Source: Lucinisca nassula
Taxonomy: Eukaryota > Mollusca > Bivalvia > Lucinida > Lucinidae
DNA length: 64,000 nt
Assembly (NCBI GenBank): GCA_963580285.1
Contig: OY757010.1
Span: forward strand, 72,630,738 to 72,694,737
Direction: 5' to 3'
Within the stretch, counting starts at the first letter, position 1, and each line of letters opens with the position of its first letter. The notes under the pieces are model-generated. The model was not told where the DNA came from, searched no databases, and was given only the letters and a program-made list of their open reading frames with translations. Both the position numbers and the translations under genes were made by a program. Shown one piece after another: positions 50,630 through 60,960 of the stretch.

Positions 50630-52922
50630 AGCTCACCTGGGCCGAAGGCTCCAGGGGAGCTTATAGTATAGTGGGTCCTCCGTCGTTCGTCCGTCCGTCG
50701 TCCGTCCACACTTTTGAGCAGCTATATCTCTGTATCCTGCAGGCTGATCTCAATCATTTCTCATCTATAGCATGCCTCTGGTGGGGCATTGATGCCATAA
50801 ACTTTTTTTTGAAATCGCTCTAAAACTTTGGTTCCTATGGCAACCACAAGGTCCCATAGACTTACTATGGGAAAATGCTTGTCATCACCGTAGCACCTTC
50901 AGTTTTGATCGGATCTTTCTGAAACTTATATGTAAGCTGACTGGGGATAAAAACTCGGATGAGTTCGAAAACCGGCCAAGTTGGCCCATTTATCATAGAG
51001 TTACGTCCCTTTGATTGCTGAAAATGCCCATTTTCGACCTTGTCATCACCGTAGCCCCTTTAGTTTTGATCGGATCTTTCTAAAACTTAAATGTAATGTG
51101 GCTGGGAATAAAACCTCGGATGAGTTCGAAAACCGGCCAAGTCTGCCGATTTATCATAGAGTTACGTCCCTTTGATTGATGAAAATGCCGATTTTTGACC
51201 TTGTCATCAACGTAGCCCCTTCAGTTTTGATCGGATCTTTCTGAAACTTATATGTTAAGTGGCTGTGGATAAAATCTCGGATGAGTTCGAAAACCGACCA
51301 AATTGGCCCTTTTATCGTAGAGTAACGTCCCTTTGATTGCTGAAAATGCTGATTTTTGACCTTGTCATCACTGTAGCCCTTTCAGTTTTGATCGAATCTT
51401 TCTGAAACTTATATGTAAAGTGGCTGGGGATAAAATCTCGGATGAGTTCGAAAACCAGCCAAGTTGGTCCATTTTTCACAGAGTAATGTCCCTTTGATTG
51501 CTGAAAAGCCGATTTTTGACCGTGTCATCACCGTAGCCCTTTCAGTTTTGATCGGATCTTTCTGAAACTTATATGCAAGGTGGATGGGGATAAAGCCTCG
51601 GATGGGTTCGCATACCGGAAAAGGTGGCCAATTTATCCTAGAGTTAGGTCCCTTTGATTGCTGAAAATGTTGATTTTTGACCTTGTCAACACTGTATAGC
51701 CCCTTCAGTTTTGATCGGATCTTTCTGTAACTTATATGTAAGGTGGCTGGGGATAAAACCTCGGATGAGTTCGAAAACCGGCCAAGTTGACCCATTAACT
51801 ATATAGTTATGTCCCTTTGATGGCTGAAAATGTCGATTTTTTACCTTGTCATCACCGTAGCCCCTTCAGTTTTGATCGAATCTTTCTGAAACCTATATGT
51901 AAGGTGACTGGAGATAAAACCTAGGATTAGTTTGAATACCGGCCAAGTTGGCCCATTTGTCATTGATTTACGTCCCTTTGATTGCTGAAAATGCCGATTT
52001 TTGACCTTGTCATCACCATAGCCCCTTCTGTTTTGATCGGATCTTTCTGAAACTTATATGTAAGGTGGCTGGGGATAAAATCTTGGATGAGTTCGAAAAC
52101 AGGACAAGTCAGCCCATTTATCGTAGAGTTATGTCCCTTTGATGGCTGAAAATGTTGATTTTTGACCTTGTCATTACCGTAGCCCCTTCAGTTTTGATCA
52201 GATTTTTCTGAAACCTCTATGTAAGGTGGCTGGGGATGAAACCTCGGATGAGTTCGAAAACTGGCCAAGTCGGCTCATTTATTTTAGAGTAATATCCCTT
52301 TGATTGCTAAAAATGCGAAATTTTGACCTTGTCATCACAGTAGCCCCTTCAGTTTTGATCGGATCTTTCTGAAACTTATATGCGAGTTGGCTGGGAATAA
52401 AATCTTGGATGAGTTTGAATACTGGCCAAGTCTGATTGGATCTTTCTGAAACTTACATGTAAGTTGGCTGGGAATAAAACCTCAGGTGAGTTCGAATACT
52501 GGCCAAGTCGGCACATTTATCATAGAGTGACGTGCCTTCGATTGCTGAAAATGCCTATTTTCGACATTGTCATCACTGCTGCCCCTTTAGTTTTGAACGG
52601 ATCTTCATGAAACTTACAAACAAGGAAGTCAGGCAGAAAGCTTGGAGGAGTTTGAAAACTCTTGTTTTTGAACTTGTCATCACCATAGCCACTTCAGTTT
52701 AGATCGGATCTTCTTAGCAAGTCAGGAATAAAAGCTTGAATGAGTTTGAAAACCGGTGAGGTCAGCCTGTTTATCATAGAGTTACATTCTACTTGATTTT
52801 CAGAAAATGCTTACCCTGTCATCACCATGTCCTCCCATAAAGCCTTCAGTAAAGGTTGGCACTTCCTTAAACTTTGAATCTGTTAGCTCAGGTGAGCGAT
52901 ACAGGACCAATTGGTCCTCTTG
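50630..52922 (+). mobile_element. Helitron-like non-autonomous element H7
   Basis: 5' agctcacctgggccgaaggc hairpin closing with ggggagct, a cgtccgtc microsatellite (50681-50706), about twelve units of roughly 160 bp (ttttgatcggatctttctga; gatgagttcgaaaaccggcc). The 3' arm caggtgagc complements 5' gctcacctg, then the perfect hairpin aggaccaattggtcct, then cttg followed by TTTT. Shares both ends with H1 but not its core repeats. Long minus-strand frames inside are repeat artefacts. Confidence 0.88.
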
Positions 52923-53125
52923 TTTTCTGTTCAAGCAGCAAACACTAAGGTGCTGATCAGACTGCGCAGATGTACACGCTGATTTGCACCTGAAATGCTT
53001 ATAAATGGCAAAAACAGTATTTCTCATGGCTCAAATGAAACCAGTCTTATTTTGTATGTTTGTGTTTGAGTTTTACGTCCCATCAACAATAAAGGTCTTA
53101 GAAGACTTAAGTCTTATTTTTGTAT

Positions 53126-53330
53126 TAACCCATTTTGTACAAAATGGAATCTTCCTCTTTATATATAGCAGGAGTCCATTTCAAAGTTTAGGGATGTCAG
53201 GTTATGTTTTCTTCAAAATTGATTTGTAAAATGGCTGATGTTTTTGCAAACAGTGTTGGCCCTACGGCATCTAATCTGGGCCTGCACTGTTTGCCAATTA
53301 TTACCCATTTTGAGGTTTCCGCCACCAAAG
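53126..53330. mobile_element. MITE-C copy (minus)
   Basis: ttaacccattttgtacaaaa, tatatagcaggagtccattt, centre decayed, ttacccattttgaggtttcc. Confidence 0.8.
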
Positions 53331-53690
53331 GGCAAATTGTGCAGATTTAATTGTAAAGCAGTCTGATTTGGGTATATGCTGTTCAGGTCAGTCTATTCAG
53401 ATATTTTAGTTCTGGTAATATTTATTAATGTAATAATGTTAAAGAAATAGTATTTAATGAAAAACATGATGCTTTGCTTATTATTTTAGAATACCATTTA
53501 CAAAATAATTTATTGACCTGTGAACCCTAAAGTTCTCTAGAATCTCCTGTGTGTCAATTTTATGCACAATTATCATCAATCCAGCTCCAGAGTTGGATAA
53601 CTGGAGTTTAGTTTTCTGTCATTATTCCACTGTGACCTTGACTATTGCCCTATTGACTCTAAACTTTGTTAGTTATCATCCTTTGGGGCA
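53330..53690. other. No feature recognised
   Basis: AT-rich sequence without repeat match. Confidence 0.4.
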
Positions 53691-53900
53691 ATTAACTCTT
53701 TTTCTGCTGAATATTTTAATATGCAACACCCACAACTGATTATCAACTAATCAGATTACTGGAATCAAATTATTGCAACAAATTCACAATACAAATGACA
53801 ATGTAGATCCTGATCAGATGGCTTCTTCAGAAGCCATCTGATCTGGATCTACATTGTTTCAAAGATAAGGCATATCCGGGCTCAGCATGGCAAGGGTTAA
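53690..53900. mobile_element. MITE-B copy
   Basis: caattaactctttttctgct ... catggcaagggttaa; centre gatggcttcttcagaagcca perfect. Confidence 0.85.
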
Positions 53901-53934
53901 GTTTTGTGCGAGTTAAAAACACTCTAGCTTAAAA

Positions 53935-54350
53935 AAGGATGTGTTAAATAAGTTCTGAATAGTTAGATCCTTTGGAAGCAAAGAATACACCAAATAAAAG
54001 AAAAGGTTTTATTGAGTCTGTTCATGACCAGTACTGAAATGTGCAACACTGGCCATGCCCTCTAGCACCGGCTTAAACAGAACTATATTTTCAAAATTCT
54101 GAATGCACTCAATGATCCCAAAGGACCATAAAATATAATCTGCTCTACGCTGATGTATGGGGAGACTTTTTATGGACCCCACCACGGCACAACACCAGCT
54201 GCAGTGAAGATAAATGAGTTCTGAATAGCAAGATCCTTAACAGAAGCAAAGAATACACTAAATGAACCAAATTAGCTGATTCAGTTTTATGGAGTCTGTT
54301 CATAATCGGTACTGAAATGTGCAACACTGGCCATGCCCTCTAGTAAAGTC
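53935..54350 (+). repeat. Diverged direct duplication
   Basis: aagttctgaatagttagatc ... gtgcaacactggccatgccc (53940-54060) recurs at 54210-54345 with scattered differences and an extra 20 bp. Confidence 0.78.
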
Positions 54351-54404
54351 TTGAAAACATTGTCTGCATATAGACACACAAAGACAGACATGGTGAAATG
54401 GGTA

Positions 54405-55347
54405 TCCGGACAAAACACCCCCCGGACATAACACCCCCTGCTCATTTTGGCATAGGTGGACGAAACCCCCCTCAAGTTTTTTACAGGGTGGACATAACAC
54501 CCCCTGCAACTTTTGACAGGGTGGACAAAACCCCCCTCGTAAGTTTTGCAAGGTGGACAAAATCCCCCCTATCATGTGGACAAAACCCCCCTTGGACAAA
54601 ATCCCCCTGATGCTAGATTGGGCACCTCACCAGTTGTTGAAGGGTGTTCCTGTTACACACATAAACCACGTATGTAAGTTAAATCACTGTGTGATGTCCA
54701 AACAAAAATGTATAGATTATATAGAAAAACAGCCATCAATACTTGGTCATTTTTATTATAAATGTACATCAATAAGAAAGCATACATGTAACAGATCAAG
54801 CCTATGGTAATAATCCTAAGTGCAGACCCAGAAACAATGCTGTTTTTGGACTCTGTATTGCGATGTAAAATTAATTCTGAAATAATTACAGCAACTTTTT
54901 CAGCTTCTGAAATGTTAGAGTGGCTGAAGTTTTAGTATCTTTACGCCCAATTCTGATATTTACTGCCAAATGCAATTTTGCAGTTTGTATGATGGTACAT
55001 ATAATTAACAGTTATTGACAGTAATTAGCATATTGATCTATTTGAAAAGCAGAAAAGGGTTATTTAAACTCACTATCACTTGGTGTTATTAAACAGTTTG
55101 TGGGTGATCAAACATAATTAAGAATTCTATAGCAATAATAAACACAGAGGATTCTGTCTGAGGGGGTTTTGTCCACATGATAGGGGGGATTTTGTCCACC
55201 TTGCAAAACTTATGAGGGGGGTTTTGTCCACCCTGTCAAAAGTTGCAGGGGGTGTTATGTCCACCCTGTAAAAAACTTGAGGGGGGTTTCGTCCACCTAT
55301 GCCAAAATGAGCAGGGGGTGTTTTGTCCGGGGGGTGTTTTGTCCTAC
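54405..55347. mobile_element. Element with about 190-bp C-rich terminal inverted repeats
   Basis: 54407-54600 (ggacaaaacaccccccggac, repeated ggtggacaaaacccccct phrases) is repeated in inverse orientation at 55150-55345. The direct phrase ggtgaaatgngtat flanks both ends (54391 and 55354), a possible target duplication. The 550-bp centre has no transposase. Confidence 0.75.
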
Positions 55348-55504
55348 ATTCGGTGAAATGAGTATACCCTCCCAGACACCTCGTCTTCATTGGCAGATGG
55401 TATAAAAGCCAGCAACAAAAGAATTTTCAGTTTATTCACTTTATTATTCACATAATATTTGTATGATAGAAAAAAAGATAAAAAACAAGAAACAAAATTT
55501 AAAA

Positions 55505-55707
55505 ATTGCCCTGCTCAATAAATTAATTTTGTCACACCCATTTTCGACTATCAACCAATCAAATTGTAATGTATGCATTCAATTAGCACAAACTGAATGA
55601 CAAATGGGATAGATCCTGATCAGATGGGTTCTACAGAAGGCATCTGATCTTGATCTAAGCTATTTGCAAAGGCAGGGGTCACAGTGATCAGCAGGTAAAG
55701 GGTTAAA
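55505..55707. mobile_element. MITE-B copy
   Basis: ccctgctcaataaattaatt ... gtaaagggttaa; decayed centre gatgggttctacagaaggca. Confidence 0.75.
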
Positions 55708-55711
55708 GACA

Positions 55712-55922
55712 TTAACCCTTATCTTGCTGAATATTCAGTTTAGCCACACCCATTTCTGACTGAACCAATCAGATTACATGATGTAATTAATTCATACAAA
55801 TTCATAAACTGAATGTCAAACAGTGTAGATCCTGATCAGATGGCTTCTTCAGAAGCCATCTGATCTGGATCTACACTGTTTGCAAAGATAGGGGTTGTCG
55901 TGAACAGCAAGATAAGGGTTAA
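55712..55922. mobile_element. MITE-B copy, best-preserved
   Basis: TIRs ttaacccttatcttgctg / cagcaagataagggttaa (18 bp perfect); centre gatggcttcttcagaagcca inside aacagtgtag...ctacactgtt. Confidence 0.93.
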
Positions 55923-55924
55923 CA

Positions 55925-56335
55925 AGATGCTCCAACATGTGTCCCAGTTTGGTCAGTCTGTCACATAGGAATGAAATCTGGATAATTTTTTTGTGTCCTG
56001 AAAATTATCATAGTTTCTCTGAATAAAGAAATGTACCATATTAACTGTATGTATGCAGACATACAGGCCTGAGCAAATAGTGTAAATCCAGATAAGATGC
56101 CCCAGAAAATGCCACATTCTGTGGCATCTCATCGGGGTCTTCACTGAAACTTTGCCACACATCCAGCTATTTTTGACACATTGGATAGTAAATAATTGTA
56201 CTTGTTCAAATTTTAGAACAAGTATTGTATCAAGATGTCTGAATATTTAGGGTTGATACGGTTTATCAGACATCTGCAGAACTTGTCAAGACTCCAATAG
56301 ACATGGAGCAAATCTGCTATAGTAATGAGTGGCAT
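55925..56335. other. Decayed MITE centre and unassigned sequence
   Basis: gcctgagcaaatagtgtaaa ... tggcatctcatcggggtctt (56068-56145) is a worn shared palindrome. The rest is not recognised. Confidence 0.5.
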
Positions 56336-56337
56336 TT

Positions 56338-56640
56338 GCTCCATCATATGAAGTCCTGTCTGAGAATGTAATAACGGCATGTAATAAATTCAATAATCCA
56401 CTAGTGAATTAATTATGCAAATTAGTTAGGGACTTTGTACATGTAACGTTACAGGGCGTTACAGGGCGTATCTAACTACGTCGTGTTTACTTATAGCGGA
56501 ATAGTGACATTTTTTATAAAACAATCGTGAATAAAATGCATTTAAAATGTCATGATAAATAGAATCTTCCATTGGTGCTCATGTATTATTAAATTTATTA
56601 AACTCATTTCATAAATTCAATAACACATAAACTCTTTTTG
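56338..56640 (+). repeat. Repeat R6 copy, uninterrupted at the H3 site
   Basis: catatgaagtcctgtctgag ... gacattttttataaaacaat ... gaataaaatgcatttaaaat. Contains a small local repeat, gttacagggcgttacagggc. Confidence 0.8.
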
Positions 56641-57185
56641 ATCATTAACCGATTGACGCTTATGACCCACAAAGAGGGTTGACGCATCGTTAAACATGAA
56701 ATCATCATCATCATACATAAACACTCCTGTAAGATCTCTGAAAATGAAAAAAAAATCATGCAGGGTTTATAACATAATTAAGTCCCCAGTGTAACATACT
56801 ATTGTAACATACTAGACCAACTGATGAGCAATTTAGCCAAAGAAACACCAGGGTCAGTTATGTTGTTAGGTAACGTATGCTTAAAATATACGGTACCTAT
56901 TTTTCCCGCTAGAAAAATGTTTGAAACTTGTAATTTGATTAAAATTTGATGCTGATTTTTATTTTAACTTCGTTTTTTTTTCTAATAAATTGACTTTTTA
57001 AATTGAGAAATTTTAGTATAGACTTCTAGTTACCTCTAACTCTTATCAGCATTACCTAGCGATTGGGGTAACGTAGCATCATATAATCGGTCTCTCCGCG
57101 GTATTTTATGGTGGGAGTCATAAGAAACAGCTGGATATGTGATACCCCACTTACCCGACTTATATAAAGTGTTAGTCGGGTAGGT

Positions 57186-57208
57186 GGGGGGGGGGGGGGG
57201 GGGGGGGG
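57186..57208 (+). repeat. 23-base G homopolymer
   Basis: Uninterrupted run of G just upstream of the putative exon at 57230. Length should be treated with caution because homopolymers are often miscounted. Confidence 0.85.
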
Positions 57209-57229
57209 CAATTTCTCTAAGAGAATAAC

Positions 57230-57313
57230 ATGGCATATGGAGGTTCAAACGCAACTGCAGTAGCAGTGCGCAATTACACCTATGGCCCATTCAAACCAGG
57301 AAAGCCTGACAAG
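57230..57313 (+). CDS. Putative first coding exon of an unidentified downstream gene
   Basis: aacATGG context, 28 codons MAYGGSNATAVAVRNYTYGP then FKPGKPDK, then the donor gttagc. The base composition is balanced, unlike the surroundings, and the frame ends in phase 0 at a GT. A TATATAAAG sits about 70 bp upstream, inside a small inverted repeat (cccgac / gtcggg). No following exon was recognised in the window, so the gene would continue beyond 64000 or through an exon I cannot see. Confidence 0.4.
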
Positions 57314-57578
57314 GTTAGCATCTAGCTGAAATTACTGAAAATTTGCTTCAATAAATATAGCAATGGTTATTTGGTTATTTTCTGGGTATTAAAAGTTTTA
57401 TCTTAGTGTTAACACTTGCAAATTAGGCACCTGAAACATAGGTCCTGTCACTGAATGTATTATAGGTTAGTAGAAGGTATTATAGGTCACAACCAATTAT
57501 AGTATGCATTTAATCCACCCGCATTATTTGGTTAGTAGAATGTCTGATTGTGGTATAATGAAAAAGCAACCCAGAAAA
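57314..57578. other. No feature recognised
   Basis: AT-rich; tattataggt occurs twice (57469, 57489). Confidence 0.4.
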
Positions 57579-57579
57579 A

Positions 57580-57770
57580 TATTTTTATAAGTATTGAAAC
57601 AGATAGGCCAAAGCAAACAGTGCAGACCCAGATCAAACTCTCCTGAAGGAGCAGTCTGATCAGGCTCTACACTGTTTGCCATTCTGTCTGCACCTTTTGA
57701 ACTCCTTGCTGGATCATGAAACAAATTTGTTAAAATTTTAGGAGAATTACAAGTCCTCAAGGGTTCAGCT
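57580..57770. mobile_element. MITE-E copy
   Basis: aagtattgaaacagataggc, centre ctcctgaaggagcagtctga, caccttttgaactccttgct, aggagaattacaagtcctca. Confidence 0.83.
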
Positions 57771-58190
57771 TTTCTATCTTTGTTTTCTACACCTGATGTC
57801 CACTAGTAAGAGACCATCGGGGCTTGAAGAAATAGATGGGCTGCATGATGCTTCCACGCAGCGCTGAAACCAACCTGTACACAACTACTGGTAAACCACT
57901 TAGAGGATCTAACGCTGCCCAGGAAAAGCGGTGCGAGTCTGCCCGTCCATGCTAAAAAACCCTATTGGTTTCATTGGGCGGCAGGGCTTGAGATGTCATT
58001 TCATCTCAAGGTCAGGTAAAAGTCCCACAAATTTGGAAGCAACGTCTCAAAATGACCTTTACAGTGTTGACGGGGATGTTAAATCTCAAATCAAACAAAC
58101 AAAACTAGTAAGAGACCACCTTTGGGACTGTTCAAAAGTGTTCTTGAAGACCACTTTTGAACAGTCACAAAGGTGATCTTAATATTGGAA
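57770..58190. mobile_element. MITE-H copy split by SINE-B
   Basis: tctttgttttctacacctga before and cacctttgggactgttcaaa / cttttgaacagtcacaaagg after the SINE. Confidence 0.75.
57802..58118 (+). mobile_element. SINE-B copy with 15-bp target duplication
   Basis: actagtaagagacca at 57802-57816 and 58104-58118. Full-length body beginning tcggggcttgaagaaataga and ending caaatcaaacaaacaaa. Confidence 0.95.
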
Positions 58191-58604
58191 TTTCTTTATA
58201 TTAGCTAGCACGCCATATGATGCAGTGACATTTTTTTCTGGATTTCTGTGTAATATCTACAATATACAAGATACATATACTGGTATGTATATACAACAGG
58301 CAATATTTAAATACTTAACAGAGCACTAGTTAAAATATTTGGAAAAAAATCACAGGAATTTATGACCAATACTTTACATTCGGTTTCTCGGTCAAATGGA
58401 AAAGTGGGTTTTTACAGTAAAATACACAACATAACAGACATAAATACTTTTTTTTATATTTGAGTATTACTAAAACTACCAGTACTGTGGATTTTTTTTC
58501 AGAACTAGCCCATAAAGCTGCAAGCAAAAAGAGTAGATGGCATTCTAGAATCTAAATTTCTTATTTTTCCTGCAATATCAGGCATTGGGCAATTTATCAT
58601 GACG
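58190..58604. other. No feature recognised
   Basis: AT-rich sequence; atgtatatac inverted pair near 58270-58290 only. Confidence 0.4.
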
Positions 58605-58880
58605 TGATGAACAAATCCGTGAAATGAACACCCCCCTTGATCCCACTTTATGTAGAGAAAAAGAGGGGTTTACGGTGGTACACATTTTTCTTACTTCTGC
58701 TACAAGACACAGGTGGTGGGGTTTCATTAGAACCGCCTCAATGAGGCAGTTTTAATGAGCACCCACAACCTCTGTTTGCAGTATAAATAATAAAAAATAT
58801 CATAGATTTTCATCAGAAAATTAGCCGTTTTGGAGATGTGAAAAAATGAACTTTGTCACATGGGTGTGCTATCATGATTT
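58605..58880 (-). mobile_element. FB1 copy
   Basis: gatgaacaaatccgtgaaat, core about 58709-58775, tagccgttttggagatgtga, cacatgggtgtgctatcatg. Confidence 0.85.
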
Positions 58881-59049
58881 ATGCTATCCTTCTGACGAGC
58901 AGTTAATTCACATTAATGTTCAGACTTATTTTCCCTGAAAAATAGAAACAAGTAGCCCAAGGTTAATGATTGCCTTTGGCTCAGGTGAGCTCAAAAATAC
59001 AGTTAAACTTCAATAGTTTGTGAATATCTTTGGCATCATGAAAATTTCA

Positions 59050-59330
59050 TTAGGAAAACATATCCATGTGAAATAATGGTCTCCAACATGTTGTCAGAAA
59101 TGATACATTTTAGCTAAAAAAAAAATAATATCTTTCTTATTTATGCTTTCAACATAGATCGTGGGTGCTCGTAAGAACTGCCTCAATGAGGCAGTTCTGA
59201 CGAGAACCCACAATCTATGTTTTTGAGCAAAAATAAGGCAGATAATGTATACCCCTGTAAACCCCAGTTTTCTCTGTATAATGTGGGGTTCAGGGGGTGT
59301 TCATTTCACGGAATTGTTAACGTGATGTAT
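59050..59330 (+). mobile_element. FB1 copy with gat/atc and actgcc/ggcagt arms
   Basis: Core 59153-59219: catagatcgtgggtgctcgt against acgagaacccacaatctatg; right flank ttcatttcacggaattgtta. Confidence 0.88.
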
Positions 59331-59439
59331 TTGAAATAGGGGCAGTCCAAACTACTGAGACATAATCTCAGCGACAGGTTATGAGGCATACTTTGGGTGA
59401 CTTTAAAAGGATATTTTTTGACCTTCCATAAAATAAAGG

Positions 59440-59515
59440 AATGTTGTGTGTTCTCATTAGAATCGCCTCAGTGAGGTGATTCTGATGATAACACACAACA
59501 TACCTTTTCAATATA
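59440..59515. mobile_element. FB1-type core hairpin, 'tgttgtg' subtype
   Basis: gttgtgtgttctcattagaa / ttctgatgataacacacaac around aatcgcctcagtgaggtgatt. Confidence 0.75.
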
Positions 59516-59668
59516 AAGAGCACCACATGCAGGTGCCAACGCTCGGCTGCAAAAATTCTAAGTCAAAAAGGGACATAACTGTGCCAAAAATATTTTGAAG
59601 GTTACCTCACCTTTTGGTATGAGTTCCCCTTTTCATAATGAACAATTAGTCCGAGTTTCAAGTAAATA

Positions 59669-60958
59669 CGAGGGTAGGCTGAAAAGTTCTGAGCCTGACC
59701 AAGAAGCAGGCATCGAACAGCCATGAAATCTTGTATTCGTTAAATCCAAACCTTTATTACTTGATTTGACTCAAATGAGTTCAAGTTTACCTGTAATAAC
59801 GTAGAAATTCTAGACTTTGAAAATCGATACTAGCACGTTTTTGAGAAAATTGACAAAATCTGGCATCGTGGTGTCATCAAGTACCTCCATAAAAAGGGGT
59901 TAGCTCCTGAGGACATTCATGCCGATATGGTTGCTAGATTAGGGGACAATGCTCCTTCGTATGCAACCGTGAAAAGGTAGGCAGCAAATTTTAAGATGGG
60001 CAAGGACAGCCTTGAAGATGTGGACGACCCACTGTGGACGACCCACAACGGCAACAACTGAGGAAACCATCGGCCAAGTGCACAGTACAGGGCCATGCTG
60101 GATGACAGGCGTTTAACTGTGAATAAGTTAGCTAACACTGTTGACATCTCCTGTGAACGAGTAGAGAACATTCTACACAGTGAATTAGGAATGTCAAAGG
60201 TTTCCGCCAGATGGGTGCCACGGCTTTTGACGCCTGACCAAAAGTTGACCAGACTGAACCTGTCACAAGCCAACTTGGCTATTTTTGAAGCAGACCAAGA
60301 TGGTTTTCTTGACAGGATGAATGTTGGGTTCATCACTTTGAGCCAGAGACCAAAAGACAATCCATGCAATGGAAGCACCCTGGCTAACCCCCTCCAAAGA
60401 AGGCAAAGGTTGTCTCCTCTGCAGGGAAGGCGATGGCATCAGTGTTCTGGGATGTCAAGGGTATAATATGCATAGATTACCTACAAAAGGGCAGAACAAT
60501 TAATGGGGAGTATTATGCAGATCTGCTAAAATAATTGCGAAAAGCAATTAAGGCTAAACGACCCGAAAAATTTAAAAAAGGGTCTTGTTCCATCAGGACA
60601 ATGCGCCTCCTCATAAATCGGTTGTCGCAATGGCTGCTGTGCATGACTGTGGCTTCACACTTGTCGATCACCCTCCATATTCACCTGATCTAGCTCCATC
60701 AGATTATTTCCTGTTTCCAAACATGAAAAAGCACTTGGCTGGGCAGCATTATCGGTCAGACGAGGAGGTGATAGCTGCTGTGGAGGAGTTTTTCAGGGAC
60801 CAAGATGAGACCTTCTATACCACTGGGATCCAAGGACTCCAGCACCGCTGGAGGAAGTGTGTGGACAAGAAGGGAGACTATGTTGAAAAATAAGGCACTT
60901 TCAGCATGGACAAACCATTGGATCTTGGTCAGGCTCAGAACTTTTCAGCCTTCCCTCG
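59669..60958 (+). mobile_element. mariner element (family M2), inactivated
   Basis: 32-bp TIRs starting cgagggtaggctgaaaagtt and, at 60927-60958, the complement of cgagggaaggctgaaaagtt (one mismatch), with TA on both sides (59667-59668, 60959-60960). 1,290 bp. Unrelated to M1 in TIR sequence. Confidence 0.95.
59840..60893 (+). pseudogene. mariner transposase pseudogene (DD34D), multiple frameshifts
   Basis: Recognisable pieces in order: an N-terminal HTH part (CLHKKGLAPEDIHADMV-like) near 59880; TVNKLANTVDISCERVENIL and WVPRLLTPDQK at 60115-60245; a region near 60320-60470 where the first catalytic motif should be but the frame is shifted; LFHQDNAPPHKS (second D) at about 60585 and YSPDLAPSDYFLFPNMKKHL (third D) ending with HRWRKCVDKKGDYVEK and a stop at 60893. 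Second-to-third spacing is 34. In-frame stops occur before 60095. Confidence 0.9.
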
Positions 60959-60960
60959 TA

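Noticed and set aside
51409..51795. 128-codon minus-strand frame
   Set aside because: Inside the H7 tandem core; same periodicity artefact.
54398..54610. Proline-rich proteins encoded by the C-rich inverted repeats (54398-54610 + and 55127-55390 -)
   Set aside because: The two peptides are the same because the DNA is an inverted repeat of short phrases; there is no start context or splice support.
59917..60378. 153-codon minus-strand frame
   Set aside because: Antisense shadow of the M2 mariner transposase pseudogene.
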